Source: Clostridium caldaquaticum | GTDB taxonomy: Bacteria; Bacillota; Clostridia; Clostridiales; Clostridiaceae | DNA: 64,000 nucleotides | Direction: 5' to 3' | Assembly: GCF_023806125.1 (NCBI RefSeq) | Contig: NZ_JAMSKT010000007.1 | Coordinates: 1 to 64,000, forward strand | Part shown: positions 48,054 to 58,258 of the stretch, piece by piece | Layout: the number at the start of each line of letters is the position of its first letter | Position numbering within the stretch: the stretch's first letter is position 1 | Translations under genes and position numbers: made by a program | Notes under the pieces: generated by a model | Seen by the model: only the letters and a program-made list of their open reading frames with translations | Databases searched by the model: none | What the model was told of the DNA's origin: nothing

Positions 48054-49947
48054 ATATGAAGTAATAGAAAAAATAGGGGAAGGAGGCATGGCTGAGGTAT
48101 ATAAGGCTAAATGTCGACTATTAAATCGATTTGTTGCAGTAAAAATATTAAAGAAAGAGTACTCTGAAGATAAAGAATTTGTAGATAAGTTTAAAGGAGA
48201 AGCAGCTGCTGCAGGAAGTATTTCACATAATAATATTGTAAATATTTATGATGTTGGATCTCAAGATAATATTAATTACATTATTATGGAATATATTCAA
48301 GGTAGGACGCTGAAAGAAGTTATAATTCAAAATGGAAGATTGGATTATAACAGAGCATTAGATATTGCAATTCAAATTGCAAAGGCTTTAGAGTGTGCAC
48401 ATAAAAATAATATAATACATAGAGACATCAAGCCTCAAAATATATTGGTTACTGATGATTGGAATGTAAAAGTTACAGATTTTGGTATAGCCAAAGCTGC
48501 TAATTCTGTAACTATTACTAATACTAATAAAGTAATGGGTTCAGCACACTATTTTTCTCCTGAACAAGCAAGAGGTACTTTCGTAGATGGAAGGACTGAT
48601 ATCTATTCTTTAGGTATAGTAATATATGAAATGGTTACTGGTAGGGTTCCTTTTGATGCTGAAAGTCCTGTGTCAGTAGCTTTAAAACATCTTCAAGAGC
48701 CTGTAGTTCCGCCTAAACAGATAAACGGCAATTTGCCTGAGGGTTTAAATAATCTTATACTTAAAGCTATGGAAAAGAATCCATCAAGCAGATATCAAAA
48801 TATAAAAGATATTTTGTTAGATTTACAGAGGATTAAAAATAATGCTGATTATAAAGTTGAATTAGAAAATCCTCTTGCAGAGCAAACAAGAGTGATGTCT
48901 CCAATAATTGGTGATGAGGAAGATGACGAAGATAATTTATATAAACCTAAAAAAAATAACAAAAAACTAGTATTAACCTTAATACCTTTAGCTCTTATTG
49001 TAATAGCTGTATTTTCTTTTTTAGGCTGGTATATTGTAAGTAAGTACTCTGCTTCACGTAATCTTAATGCTGCTTCAAATGAAATAGTTATACCGAGCAT
49101 TGTAGGGTTAAATGAAAAAGAAGCCGAAAAATTAATTAAAGATAGTGGACTTGAATTTATAGTAGGTTCTAGAGAAAAAAGTGATAAACCAGAGGGCGTT
49201 GTTTTAAGCTCTTTTCCTGAAGAAGGAACAAAGGTAAAAACAGGTTCAGTGGTTAAAGTTTATATTAGTGCAGGAGCTTTGGCAGTTAAAGTTCCAAACG
49301 TTGTAAATTTAGACTATAAGGTTGCCTCTGAAATAATAAAAAATAATGGTTTTCAAGTGGGTAAAGTAGATTATGAGTTTAATAATACTATTCCAGCTGA
49401 CTCAGTTATAAGACAGAGTCCAGAAGGAGATAAGGATGCAGAGAAAAATTCTAAAATTGATTTGGTATTAAGTAAAGGTCCAGAAATCAAATATACTACT
49501 GTTCCTAATTTGATTGGAAGAAGTCTTAGTGAAGCTGATAATCTATTAGGAAGTGTAAATCTTAAAATTGGTAACAAGACTTCTATAGATACTGAAGATA
49601 AAAACCAAGACAATAAAATAGCAAATCAAAATCCAGCACCAAATACACAAAATATTAAGGAAGGAAGCACTGTTGATATAACTTATTATAAATACAAGGA
49701 ACCTGAAAAAATAGTTATTCCAGACTTTGTTAAAGATAAAGTTAAATTACAGGAAGCTATAGATATCCTAAAGTCGAAAGGATTAGAAGTTGAATCAATA
49801 GGAAATATGAATGATGTGGTTACTTCTCAAAATCCTGGAGCTGGTACAGTAGTAAAAGGAACAAAGATTATCTTAGAAGCTAAGCCGCAGCAGGAACAAA
49901 AGCAGAAAGATCAACAAGAGCAAAGTCAAAATAGTACTCAGCAATGA
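48028..49947 (+). CDS. prkC: PASTA-domain serine/threonine kinase PrkC
   Basis: 639 residues from the ATG at 48028 (GAAGGAGAG upstream). Kinase motifs are GEGGMAEVYKAKCRLLNRFV, VAVKIL, HRDIKPQNILVTDDWNVKVT-DFGIAKA and TDIYSLGIVIYEMVTG. One membrane segment (~320-342: LVLTLIPLALIVIAVFSFLG) is followed by four PASTA repeats, starting at IVIPSIVGLNEKEAEKLIKD, VKVPNVVNLDYKVASEIIKN, TTVPNLIGRSLSEADNLLGS and IVIPDFVKDKVKLQEAIDIL. The end is Gln-rich. PASTA domains bind muropeptides and in Bacillus PrkC control spore germination and growth. Confidence 0.96.
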   Translation: MVGTLLGNRYEVIEKIGEGGMAEVYKAKCRLLNRFVAVKILKKEYSEDKEFVDKFKGEAAAAGSISHNNIVNIYDVGSQDNINYIIMEYIQGRTLKEVIIQNGRLDYNRALDIAIQIAKALECAHKNNIIHRDIKPQNILVTDDWNVKVTDFGIAKAANSVTITNTNKVMGSAHYFSPEQARGTFVDGRTDIYSLGIVIYEMVTGRVPFDAESPVSVALKHLQEPVVPPKQINGNLPEGLNNLILKAMEKNPSSRYQNIKDILLDLQRIKNNADYKVELENPLAEQTRVMSPIIGDEEDDEDNLYKPKKNNKKLVLTLIPLALIVIAVFSFLGWYIVSKYSASRNLNAASNEIVIPSIVGLNEKEAEKLIKDSGLEFIVGSREKSDKPEGVVLSSFPEEGTKVKTGSVVKVYISAGALAVKVPNVVNLDYKVASEIIKNNGFQVGKVDYEFNNTIPADSVIRQSPEGDKDAEKNSKIDLVLSKGPEIKYTTVPNLIGRSLSEADNLLGSVNLKIGNKTSIDTEDKNQDNKIANQNPAPNTQNIKEGSTVDITYYKYKEPEKIVIPDFVKDKVKLQEAIDILKSKGLEVESIGNMNDVVTSQNPGAGTVVKGTKIILEAKPQQEQKQKDQQEQSQNSTQQ

Positions 49948-49985
49948 TAAAATAAAAGCATAAGTAGATATTTTTAGGAGGAATT

Positions 49986-50852
49986 ATGCAAGGAACTATA
50001 GTGAAGGGTATTGGTGGATTTTATTATGTTAGAACTGAAAAAGATACGTATGAATGCAAAGCTAGGGGTAAGTTTAGATACGATGAACTTATTCCTATGG
50101 TAGGTGATAGAGTAGAGATCATAGTGAAAAATAATAAGGGAGTTATTGATAAAATATATCCTAGAACTAGTGAGTTAATAAGACCTTCTGTATCTAATGT
50201 TACTCAGGCTTTTGTAATCTTTACTTTTACTAATCCAGATTTAAATATAGATTTGCTCAATAAATTCTTGGTGCTCTGTGAATATAACGATATAAAAGCA
50301 GTTGTATGCTTTAATAAGATGGATTTGGTAGAAGCATCTAAATATACTGAGATAATTTATATGCTGCAAAATGCAGGTTATGATGTAATATTTATTAAAG
50401 CAAAAGAAGGTTATGGTTTAGAAATGCTTAAGGAAAAACTTAAACAAAACATAACTGTTTTTTGTGGCCCTTCTGGAGTTGGAAAATCAACTATTTTAAA
50501 TAAGTTATTAATGAAGGATGTAATGAAAACTGGAGAAATAAGCGAGAAGCTAGGCAGAGGTAAACATACTACAAGGCATAGTGAATTAGTAGAATTTGAA
50601 GATGGTTTTATAGTTGATACACCTGGATTTACTTCATTAGAAATGGAGTTTATAACTAAAGAAAACCTGCAATTTTGTTTCCCCGAGTTTCAAGATTATA
50701 TGAACTTATGTAAATTTACTGGATGTTTACATTACAAGGAACCTCAATGTGCAGTCAAACAAGCTGTTGAGGATAAAAAAATAAATACCATAAGATATGA
50801 TTTTTATGTAAAAACAATTGAGGAGTTAATGAATAGGAGGAATAAGAGATGA
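49986..50852 (+). CDS. rsgA: Ribosome small subunit GTPase RsgA
   Basis: 288 residues with AGGAGGAATT upstream. OB-fold start [20 protein letters not shown]; the permuted GTPase order is visible: G4 [10 protein letters not shown] before G1 [20 protein letters not shown], then G2 region [12 protein letters not shown] and G3 [12 protein letters not shown]. The zinc site is in [20 protein letters not shown]. It helps mature 30S subunits. The stop overlaps the rpe start (ATGATAA). Confidence 0.96.
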   Translation: MQGTIVKGIGGFYYVRTEKDTYECKARGKFRYDELIPMVGDRVEIIVKNNKGVIDKIYPRTSELIRPSVSNVTQAFVIFTFTNPDLNIDLLNKFLVLCEYNDIKAVVCFNKMDLVEASKYTEIIYMLQNAGYDVIFIKAKEGYGLEMLKEKLKQNITVFCGPSGVGKSTILNKLLMKDVMKTGEISEKLGRGKHTTRHSELVEFEDGFIVDTPGFTSLEMEFITKENLQFCFPEFQDYMNLCKFTGCLHYKEPQCAVKQAVEDKKINTIRYDFYVKTIEELMNRRNKR

Positions 50853-51499
50853 TAAAAATAGCACCTTCAATATTATCATCGGATTTTTCAAAACTAGGAG
50901 AACAAATTATTGAACTTGATAAATGTGGAGCAGATATGATTCATATTGACGTTATGGATGGCAAGTTTGTTCCTAATATTACTTTAGGACCACCTATTAT
51001 TAAAAGTATTAGAAAATACACAGACTTGCCTTTTGATGTTCATCTTATGATAGAAGAACCTGGTAGATATATTAAAGATTTTGTTGAGGCTGGTGCGGAT
51101 ATTATAACGGTTCATTATGAAGCTGATAGACACATAGATAGAACATTAAACTATATTAAGAGCTTTGGAGTTAAGGCTGCTGTTGCTTTAAATCCAGGTA
51201 CTCCTGTAGAAAACATTAAAGATATAATTTGTTTTTTAGATATGGTATTGATTATGACAGTAAATCCTGGCTTTGGTGGGCAGAAATTTATTGAATATTC
51301 AACAAATAAAATAAAAGAAGTGAAAAATTTAGCTGAAACAATAAACCCGAAGCTTTTAATAGAAGTAGATGGTGGTATTGATAGCAGTACAATTGGTAAG
51401 GTTGTTTCATCTGGAGCAAATGTTATAGTAGCAGGTTCTTCAATATTTAAAGAGAATAAAATAAAAGAAAATATAGAAACTTTAAAAAGAGGATTTTAA
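50849..51499 (+). CDS. rpe: Ribulose-phosphate 3-epimerase
   Basis: 216 residues with AGGAGG upstream. [80 protein letters not shown] and [13 protein letters not shown] show the TIM-barrel with its metal and acid residues. It interconverts ribulose-5-P and xylulose-5-P in the pentose phosphate pathway. It overlaps rsgA by four bases and precedes thiN by one. Confidence 0.96.
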   Translation: MIKIAPSILSSDFSKLGEQIIELDKCGADMIHIDVMDGKFVPNITLGPPIIKSIRKYTDLPFDVHLMIEEPGRYIKDFVEAGADIITVHYEADRHIDRTLNYIKSFGVKAAVALNPGTPVENIKDIICFLDMVLIMTVNPGFGGQKFIEYSTNKIKEVKNLAETINPKLLIEVDGGIDSSTIGKVVSSGANVIVAGSSIFKENKIKENIETLKRGF

Positions 51500-51500
51500 A

Positions 51501-52136
51501 ATGAAAGCTGTTATAGTTTCTGGTGGAGCTTCTCCATCAATGGAACTTATAAAAAATGAATTGGAAGAACCTTGTTTTTTAATTTGTGCAGACAGTGGAG
51601 CAAATCATTTATATAAATATAAGATTGTTCCTGACTACCTAATAGGTGATTTCGATTCAATTGATGAGGAGGTTTTTGATTATTTTGCAAAAAAAGGATG
51701 TATCATAGAAAGATACCCTAAAGAAAAGGATTATACTGATACAGAACTAGCGCTACTTAAGGCCAAAGAGTTAAAAGTCAGCAAAGTTATTTTTCTTGGA
51801 TGTACAGGCAGCAGATTAGACCATACCTTAAGTAATTTAGGATTACTTTTAAAGTGTTTAACTCTTAAACTTGAAGCGTGTATAAAGGATAACAATAATA
51901 TAATAAATATGATAAACTGCAGTACTGAAATAATTGGTGAAACAAATAGTAATTTCTCTCTTCTAGCTTATAATGAACCAGTTGTAGATTTAACAATTTA
52001 TGGAGCAAAGTATAATTTAAATAGCTATTACTTAAAAGTGGGAGATGGACTAACTGTTTCTAATGAGTTTTTAAAAAATAAAGTGAAAATAACATTTAAA
52101 AGCGGTACTTTGTTGGTGATAAGAAGTGTAGATTAG
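51501..52136 (+). CDS. thiN: Thiamine pyrophosphokinase
   Basis: 211 residues. AVIVSGGASPSMELIKNELE, FLICADSGANHLYKYKIVPD, YLIGDFDSIDEEVFDYFAKK, RYPKEKDYTDTELALLKAKE and IFLGCTGSRLDHTLSNLGLL are the TPK motifs. It makes thiamine diphosphate from thiamine. It is the last gene of the run that starts at priA. A terminator overlaps its stop. Confidence 0.95.
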   Translation: MKAVIVSGGASPSMELIKNELEEPCFLICADSGANHLYKYKIVPDYLIGDFDSIDEEVFDYFAKKGCIIERYPKEKDYTDTELALLKAKELKVSKVIFLGCTGSRLDHTLSNLGLLLKCLTLKLEACIKDNNNIINMINCSTEIIGETNSNFSLLAYNEPVVDLTIYGAKYNLNSYYLKVGDGLTVSNEFLKNKVKITFKSGTLLVIRSVD

Positions 52137-52160
52137 GATGCATTGCATCCTATTTTTTTA
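52134..52160 (+). terminator. Terminator after thiN
   Basis: AGGATGC and GCATCCT pair around ATT, followed by ATTTTTTTA. It starts on the thiN stop codon. Confidence 0.88.
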
Positions 52161-52223
52161 TGGAACAAATTTAAATTTGAATCATATAATAGTAGTAAAG
52201 CAGTTATGGGTGAGGGATAGTGT

Positions 52224-52388
52224 TTGTCAAAACGACATAAATGGAAGCATAATATAGGATGGATTATTGTATTTATAGGAATAGGTATAGTTATAACATT
52301 TATTATACCTGTATGGTGGTGGATAATAGGAGTAGGGGCTGCTTTGATCTATGTAGGCTGGTACTTAATAGAGCAATCTCATCATTAA
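52224..52388 (+). CDS. Small two-segment membrane protein before spoVM
   Basis: 54 residues from TTG at 52224, eight bases after GTGAGGG. SKRHKWKHNIGWIIVFIGIG-IVITFIIPVWWWIIGVGAAL shows a basic start, then two membrane helices around a Trp-rich turn, and a short YLIEQSHH end. It lies 17 bases before spoVM. It looks real from its ribosome-binding site and membrane pattern. Function unknown. Confidence 0.6.
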   Translation: MSKRHKWKHNIGWIIVFIGIGIVITFIIPVWWWIIGVGAALIYVGWYLIEQSHH

Positions 52389-52405
52389 AGGGGGGTAAAT
52401 AAAAT

Positions 52406-52480
52406 ATGAAGATAATAGCAATTAAACTTCCAAAATTTATATCTTCAATTATAAGATTCTTTAGAAGAAAACATTCTTAG
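52406..52480 (+). CDS. spoVM: Spore coat anchoring peptide SpoVM
   Basis: 24 residues with AAGGGGGGTAA upstream. MKIIAIKLPKFISSIIRFFR matches the SpoVM pattern: MK-x3-IKLPKF followed by an amphipathic helix and a basic end. SpoVM senses the curved forespore membrane and recruits SpoIVA for coat and cortex assembly. Position between thiN and rpmB matches that in Bacillus. Easily missed because of its size. Confidence 0.92.
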   Translation: MKIIAIKLPKFISSIIRFFRRKHS

Positions 52481-52504
52481 TATATTGTAAAAAATAACAA
52501 AAAA

Positions 52505-52545
52505 TAAAAAATGCAATTGATTAACAACTGCATTTTTTATTTTTT
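52505..52545. terminator. Bidirectional terminator between spoVM and rpmB
   Basis: AAAAAATGCAATTG pairs with CAACTGCATTTTTT (one mismatch) around ATTAA. Convergent genes spoVM and rpmB share it. Confidence 0.85.
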
Positions 52546-52735
52546 ATATAGCACGTTGAACCTTGCCAGAACGTAGGCATCTTGTGCAAACGTGTATAGT
52601 ACTTGGGGTTCCATTAACAACAGCTTTAACTTTTCTTAAATTTGGAGCCCATTTTCTTTTTGTTTTACGGTTTGAATGGCTTGCTTGTAATCCAGATATA
52701 ACACCCTTATTGCAAATTTCACATCTTCTTGACAC
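52544..52735 (-). CDS. rpmB: 50S ribosomal protein L28
   Basis: 63 residues from GTG at 52735, with AAGGAGGT upstream on the minus strand; a longer frame lacks such a site. [40 protein letters not shown] and [14 protein letters not shown] match L28. Two CxxC pairs (CEIC and CTRC) show the zinc-binding form. It belongs to the 50S subunit. Confidence 0.97.
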   Translation of the reverse strand: MSRRCEICNKGVISGLQASHSNRKTKRKWAPNLRKVKAVVNGTPSTIHVCTRCLRSGKVQRAI

Positions 52736-52932
52736 CAAAAACACCTCCTTAGAAATTGTGAAGAGTAATCTTCTCAATTCAAACATGTTTTATTTTATCA
52801 TATATTGTATAATTTTTTCAAGTAGAATATAAAATTATTATAATAAATATAATTAAATATTTATTTTGTTGAATAAATTATTTATTTAATATAAAATGGT
52901 CTATATGGTGCTTTTATGCAAGGAGGGTTATA

Positions 52933-53283
52933 ATGATAGGTAATATTATAAATGAAAATGGATATCTTAATTATTCAGAAGAAGTCGTTGCAAATATAGT
53001 AGGTGTATCAACCATGGAATGCTATGGTGTTGTTGGTATGGCTTCTAAAAATGCAAAGGATGGTCTTTGGGAACTTATAAAAGGCGAAAATTTAAGTAAA
53101 GGTGTAAAAATTAGTTCTAAAGAAAATAATTTGTCTATCGAATTATATATAATAGTAGAATATGGAACTAAAATTTCTGTAATTGCTAATAATATAATTC
53201 AGAAAATAAAATATAACATAGAAAATTATACTGGACTTAAAGTAAATAGTATAACAGTAAATGTACAAGGTGTTAGAGTCTAA
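52933..53283 (+). CDS. yloU: Asp23/Gls24 family envelope stress protein
   Basis: 116 residues with AAGGAGGG upstream. INENGYLNYSEEVVANIVGV, STMECYGVVGMASKN, ISSKENNLSIELYIIVEYGT and VNSITVNVQGVRV are the Asp23 pattern. It is the YloU-type gene that precedes fakA in Firmicutes. Role is in envelope homeostasis, mechanism unclear. Confidence 0.94.
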   Translation: MIGNIINENGYLNYSEEVVANIVGVSTMECYGVVGMASKNAKDGLWELIKGENLSKGVKISSKENNLSIELYIIVEYGTKISVIANNIIQKIKYNIENYTGLKVNSITVNVQGVRV

Positions 53284-53296
53284 GGGGGTACTTTTA

Positions 53297-54949
53297 ATGG
53301 AATTTTTTAAAATTAATGGAATACAGTTTTATAACATGGTAGTAAACGCATCAAACAAGTTGGAGGAACAAAAAGCTTTTGTAAATTCATTGAATGTATT
53401 CCCTGTTCCAGATGGAGATACTGGAACTAATATGTCTATGACTTTTAGAGCAGCAGTATCAGAGATTAAAGACATGCACAATACTTCCATAGGAGAGGTT
53501 TCAAAGAAAGTATCTAGAGGGGCACTTATGGGTGCAAGAGGAAATTCAGGTGTTATACTTTCACAGATTTTCAGAGGAATAGCAAAAGGACTTGAAAATA
53601 AGAACGAGGTTGATGCTTTAGAATTTGCAAATAGCTTACTGGAGGGTTCAAAAGCTGCATATAAAGCTGTTATGAGGCCAACAGAGGGAACTATACTTAC
53701 TATAGTAAGAGCTGCTGGGGAAAGTGCAGTAAAGAGCAGTAGTACAGATATAACCTTGCTTATGAAAGAAGTATGCGAACATAGTGAAGCTATATTAAAT
53801 AAAACTCCTGAAATGCTTCCTGTGCTGAAAAAAGCTAAAGTTGTAGATGCTGGTGGAATGGGTCTTTTAATTATACTAAAAGGTATGTATGAAGCATTAA
53901 AAGACAATATTCAAGCTAAAGCATTAAATGCAGTTAACGCAGAATCTTATATATCTAATCCAGCTTCTTTTATAGATGAACAAGATATTAAGTTTGGATA
54001 CTGTACTGAGTTTTTTGTTTTAGGTAATAATATTAACGTAGAGTCCTTTAGAAATGAATTAGAACCACATGGGGACTCAATAATAGTTGTAGGTGTAGAG
54101 GATGCTGTAAAAGTACACATACATACTAATGATCCTGGATTAGCACTCTCAAAAGCTGTTAAGCTAGGTGAATTGTCTAAAATTAAAATAGATAATATGA
54201 GAGAACAACATAGACATATACTTAATGATGATTATGTTCTTACCGAAAAGGAAAATTTAGAATCTGTAAGTAAAGAAGTTGTAAAAGAAAAGAAAAAGTT
54301 TGGAATTATATCAGTGGCAATGGGAGAAGGGATAAAAAACATTTTCAAAGATTTTGGTGTTGATTATGTTATTGAAGGCGGTCAAACTATGAATCCAAGT
54401 ACTCAAGATATGTTGAATTGTATTAATAATATAAATGCTGAAAATATTTTTATACTTCCTAACAATAAAAATATAGTTATGACTGCTAAACAAGCTGCTG
54501 AACTTACAGATAAAAATATTGTTGTAATACCTGCAAATACTATTCCTCAAGGTATAAGTTGTGTTACAGTTTTTGACTCTGAAGCTAGCTTGGAAGAAAA
54601 TATTGCTGCTATGGAAGAAGCTATTAAAAATGTTATAACTGCACAAATAACCTATGCAGTTAGAGATACAGAAATGGATGGAAAGAAAATCAGTGAAGGA
54701 GATATATTAGGTCTTGTAGAAGGCAAAATTAATGAAGTAGGTAAAGATGTTTATGAAGTATGTGAAACTGTAATTAATAATATAACTAAAGAAAGCAGTG
54801 AGCTAATTACTATTTTCTTTGGACAGGACGTAGAAGAAAATAAAGTTAATCTTCTTGTGGAAAAATTGGAAGAAAAGTATCCTGATAAGGATATTCAAAG
54901 TTATAATGGCAAACAGCCGCTTTACTATTTTTTAATAGCTGTTGAATAA
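53297..54949 (+). CDS. fakA: FakA-like kinase domain protein (YloV)
   Basis: 550 residues from ATG at 53297 (AAGGGGG upstream; a longer frame from 53261 has no site). The N-terminal DhaL domain has the nucleotide-binding loop NVFPVPDGDTGTNMSMTF and RGALMGARGNSGVILSQIFR. A middle domain and a C-terminal DegV-like partner-like region follow (GIISVAMGEGIKNIFKDFGV, DYVIEGGQTMNPSTQDML). FakA with a separate FakB phosphorylates fatty acids for phospholipid synthesis. Order asp23-fakA-recG is typical. Confidence 0.93.
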   Translation: MEFFKINGIQFYNMVVNASNKLEEQKAFVNSLNVFPVPDGDTGTNMSMTFRAAVSEIKDMHNTSIGEVSKKVSRGALMGARGNSGVILSQIFRGIAKGLENKNEVDALEFANSLLEGSKAAYKAVMRPTEGTILTIVRAAGESAVKSSSTDITLLMKEVCEHSEAILNKTPEMLPVLKKAKVVDAGGMGLLIILKGMYEALKDNIQAKALNAVNAESYISNPASFIDEQDIKFGYCTEFFVLGNNINVESFRNELEPHGDSIIVVGVEDAVKVHIHTNDPGLALSKAVKLGELSKIKIDNMREQHRHILNDDYVLTEKENLESVSKEVVKEKKKFGIISVAMGEGIKNIFKDFGVDYVIEGGQTMNPSTQDMLNCINNINAENIFILPNNKNIVMTAKQAAELTDKNIVVIPANTIPQGISCVTVFDSEASLEENIAAMEEAIKNVITAQITYAVRDTEMDGKKISEGDILGLVEGKINEVGKDVYEVCETVINNITKESSELITIFFGQDVEENKVNLLVEKLEEKYPDKDIQSYNGKQPLYYFLIAVE

Positions 54950-54972
54950 AAAAAGCCCGTGGGCTTTTTTTA
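54948..54972. terminator. Terminator after fakA
   Basis: AAAAAAAGCCC pairs with GGGCTTTTTTT around GT. The stem contains A and T runs on both sides, so it may work both ways. Confidence 0.88.
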
Positions 54973-54999
54973 TTATCTATAGGTTTGAGGTGTTAAACT

Positions 55000-57081
55000 A
55001 TGGATTTATATAGTGAAATAAGTTATATAAAAGGAATTGGACCTAAGATGAAAGAACTCTTAAATAATTGTGGGATAAATAATGTAATAGATTTATTGCT
55101 TTATTTTCCAAGGGACTATGAGAAAATATTATTGGATAAAAATTTAGATAGTACAAAAGATGGAAATAAGGTTGTTATTAATTGTACTGTTATCAAAATA
55201 GATAGGGATGTAAGAACAAAAACTAAAAGAGTAATATCTACGGTAGTTTTTAAATATAACAATGGAATAATAAAAGGAAAATGGTTTAATCAGCCCTACA
55301 TGAAGGAAAAATTTGTTTTGCGGAAACAATATACTATATCTGGAAAAATACAAAGCTTTAAGGGCGAAAGAATGTTAATTAATCCAACTATAATTAATAA
55401 TAAAGATAATATTATAATGAATTCATCAATTCAATATTTATCTGATAAAAATGAAAATGCAGGGTATAAGCTGGTTCCTAAATATCCGTTAAGAGAAGGA
55501 TTAACTAATAATTTCTTAATAAAAATTATATCAGAAACTTTAAAATGCATTACTATTTCAGAAAATTTGCCCATTTGGCTAATAAAAAAATATGAATTTT
55601 GTTCATTAGACAAAGCTATAAGAAACATTCATAATCCAGAAAGCAATGAAGCATTATTAAAAGCAAGAAAAAGATTAAAATTTCAAGAGCTTTTTATATT
55701 TTCATTGAAGATGATAATGTTGAAGGACTTTATAAATAATAGTAGAGGAATAGCTTTTTCTATTTCTCCAGATTTAAAGGTATTAAAAGAGCAACTTCCA
55801 TTTAATTTAACTAATTCTCAAAGCAGAGTTATTAGAGAAATATTATTAGATGAGAAAAAAAATAAACAAATGAACAGGTTGGTTCAAGGAGATGTAGGGA
55901 GCGGAAAAACAATTGTAGCAATTATCAGCATGTTTAATGTTGTAAAAAATGGATATCAAGCTGCCTTGCTAGCTCCTACTGAGATACTTGCTAATCAGCA
56001 TTATTTAGAAACTCAACAGATTTTAAAGTCTTTTAATATTAATATTAGCTTATTAACTGGAAGTGTTTCTCAAAAACAAAAGGAAATAATAAAATCCGAA
56101 TTAAAAGAAGGAAATATAGACATTATAGTAGGGACGCATGCACTTTTAGAGGAAAATGTAGAATTTAAAAATCTTGGTATAGTTGTAACTGATGAATTAC
56201 ATCGATTTGGTGTAATTCAAAGAAGTATGTTGTTTAATAAAGGCAAAAATGTAGATATCTTGGTTATGACAGCCACTCCTATTCCTAGAACTTTGTCTTT
56301 GTATTTATATGGGGATTTAGATGTGTCAATTATAGATGAACTTCCTCCAGGGAGACAAAAAATTGAGACTTTTTATGTAGAACACAATAAAAAGGATAAA
56401 GTATATAAATTTGCTGCTGAAGAAATAAAAAAAGGCAGGCAGGCTTATGTTGTATGTCCACTTGTAGAGGAAAACGATGAATTAAGCATTAATTCTGTTG
56501 AAAAACTATATAGAGATTTAGTAAATAATTATTTTAAAGAAGAAGAAATTTCAATACTTCATGGTAAGATGGCTAATAAAACGAAAGATGAGATAATGAA
56601 CAAATTTAAAAACGGTGAAATAAAAATTCTAGTTTCTACTACAGTTATAGAAGTTGGAATTAATGTACCTAATGCTACTGTTATGATTATTGAAAATGCT
56701 GAAAGATTTGGTTTAGCTCAACTTCATCAATTAAGAGGAAGAGTAGGGAGAGGAAGTTTTAAATCCTATTGTATTTTAATAGCAAATATTAAAAATGATA
56801 TAGTTGAAAAAAGGCTTCAAATACTTAAAAATAGCAATGATGGTTTTCAAATAGCAGAAGAAGATTTAAAAATAAGAGGCAGTGGAGAATTATTTGGGGT
56901 TAGACAGCACGGAGAGAGCAATTTTATCTTGTCGGATTTAATTAATGATATAGAGCTTCTTAAAGCTGCTAATGCAGAAGCTAAAAAGCTTTTAAAAAGT
57001 CAGAAGGAAGAAGATATAAAATTTAAAAATGAAATTATAAAAAAAATTGAACAGACATCACAATTTATATGTTTTAATTAA
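55000..57081 (+). CDS. recG: ATP-dependent DNA helicase RecG
   Basis: 693 residues with TTGAGGTG upstream. The wedge-domain OB-fold (~55-150) leads to Walker A RLVQGDVGSGKTIVAIISMF, the DELH box VVTDELHRFGVIQRSML, ATPIPRTLSLYLYGDLDVSI, then VSTTVIEVGINVPNATVMII, QLHQLRGRVGRGS and the C-terminal GSGELFGVRQHG. It reverses stalled forks and moves Holliday junctions. It is complete and normal. Confidence 0.97.
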   Translation: MDLYSEISYIKGIGPKMKELLNNCGINNVIDLLLYFPRDYEKILLDKNLDSTKDGNKVVINCTVIKIDRDVRTKTKRVISTVVFKYNNGIIKGKWFNQPYMKEKFVLRKQYTISGKIQSFKGERMLINPTIINNKDNIIMNSSIQYLSDKNENAGYKLVPKYPLREGLTNNFLIKIISETLKCITISENLPIWLIKKYEFCSLDKAIRNIHNPESNEALLKARKRLKFQELFIFSLKMIMLKDFINNSRGIAFSISPDLKVLKEQLPFNLTNSQSRVIREILLDEKKNKQMNRLVQGDVGSGKTIVAIISMFNVVKNGYQAALLAPTEILANQHYLETQQILKSFNINISLLTGSVSQKQKEIIKSELKEGNIDIIVGTHALLEENVEFKNLGIVVTDELHRFGVIQRSMLFNKGKNVDILVMTATPIPRTLSLYLYGDLDVSIIDELPPGRQKIETFYVEHNKKDKVYKFAAEEIKKGRQAYVVCPLVEENDELSINSVEKLYRDLVNNYFKEEEISILHGKMANKTKDEIMNKFKNGEIKILVSTTVIEVGINVPNATVMIIENAERFGLAQLHQLRGRVGRGSFKSYCILIANIKNDIVEKRLQILKNSNDGFQIAEEDLKIRGSGELFGVRQHGESNFILSDLINDIELLKAANAEAKKLLKSQKEEDIKFKNEIIKKIEQTSQFICFN

Positions 57082-57192
57082 TATTATATCTTTAATGTGT
57101 TAATTTGTGATTTATTACAATTATATTAATTTTATATTTCTTGAAAAATAGTAAATTTTATATTAATCTATATAACAAAGGGAGGAAAAGAT

Positions 57193-57750
57193 ATGAGAAT
57201 TATAGCAGGAATTGCCAAAGGTAGAAAATTGTTATCTCCTGAAGGAATGGGTACGAGGCCTACTTTAGATAGAATAAAAGAATCTATTTTTAATATAATA
57301 CAAAGTAGAATAGAAGGTGCTAAGGTTTTAGATGTATTTGCTGGAACAGGTAGTTTAGGTTTGGAAGCTGTCAGTAGGGGTGCTGAGAAATGTTACCTTA
57401 TAGATAAAGGACAAAGTACATTCAAGTTATTAAAACAAAATGTTGAAAATCTTGGTTTTAATGATATATGTAAGTGTTTTAATATGGATTCATATATGGC
57501 TTTAAAAGATTTTGCACAAAAAAAATTAATTTTTGACTTAATTTTTATAGATCCTCCTTACTTAAAAGAAATGATTCCTCCAGCAATAGAAATAATTTCA
57601 GAAAAAGGTTTATTAGACAGAGATGGACTAATAGTATGTAAAATTGATTCAAAAGAGGAATTGTATAGAGGCAATAATTTAATTGAACTTGTTGACCACA
57701 GAGTATACGGAAATACAACTGTATGTTTCTATAAATTTAAGGAGGAATAA
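57193..57750 (+). CDS. rsmD: 16S rRNA (guanine-966) methyltransferase
   Basis: 185 residues with AAGGGAGGAAA upstream. [60 protein letters not shown] (SAM site) and [13 protein letters not shown] (catalytic DPPY) show RsmD. It methylates G966 of 16S rRNA. It is one base from coaD, the usual order. The 110 bases before it hold no gene. Confidence 0.96.
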   Translation: MRIIAGIAKGRKLLSPEGMGTRPTLDRIKESIFNIIQSRIEGAKVLDVFAGTGSLGLEAVSRGAEKCYLIDKGQSTFKLLKQNVENLGFNDICKCFNMDSYMALKDFAQKKLIFDLIFIDPPYLKEMIPPAIEIISEKGLLDRDGLIVCKIDSKEELYRGNNLIELVDHRVYGNTTVCFYKFKEE

Positions 57751-57751
57751 A

Positions 57752-58258
57752 ATGAAAAGAGCAGTTTATCCTGGAAGTTTTGATCCAATTACTAACGGGC
57801 ATTTAGATATTATTAGCAGAGCTTCAAAGGTTTTTGATGAAGTTATTGTAGGTGTTTTAATAAATCCTAATAAAAATGGTTTATTTAATATAGAGGAAAG
57901 AGTAAATTTGATACAGAAGTGTGTTAAAAATTTTAATAATGTAAAAGTTGAAAGTTTTAGTGGTCTTTTAATAAATTTTATGAAAAATGTAGAGGCAACA
58001 GTTATTGTAAAAGGTTTAAGGGCTGTATCTGATTTTGAATATGAATTTCAAATGGCGCTTATGAATAATAAGTTAAATCCTAATATAGAAACGGTATTTA
58101 TGATGACAAATGCTAAGTATTCTTACTTAAGTTCTTCATCTGTAAAGCAGGTTGCAATGTTTGGGGGATGTATTAAAGATTTAGTTCCTGATATTATAAT
58201 AAATGATATAATAAATAAACTAAGTAAAGAGGGGGATAATCAATTATGGAAGTTATAA
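57752..58258 (+). CDS. coaD: Phosphopantetheine adenylyltransferase
   Basis: 168 residues from ATG at 57752 (AAGGAGGAAT upstream); an upstream frame from 57683 is a shadow inside rsm[21 protein letters not shown] has the (T/H)xGH motif, [20 protein letters not shown] follows, and [20 protein letters not shown] is the second motif (SSS-x-VK). It makes dephospho-CoA from pantetheine phosphate. It works in the same pathway as the coaBC gene earlier in this window. Confidence 0.97.
   Translation: MKRAVYPGSFDPITNGHLDIISRASKVFDEVIVGVLINPNKNGLFNIEERVNLIQKCVKNFNNVKVESFSGLLINFMKNVEATVIVKGLRAVSDFEYEFQMALMNNKLNPNIETVFMMTNAKYSYLSSSSVKQVAMFGGCIKDLVPDIIINDIINKLSKEGDNQLWKL

Noticed and set aside
52563..52832. 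Plus-strand frame of 89 codons over rpmB
   Set aside because: It is antisense to a clearly recognised L28 gene and has no ribosome-binding site.
53329..53907. 192-codon minus-strand frame inside fakA
   Set aside because: It is antisense to a conserved kinase gene and is explained by its codon use; no start signal is present.
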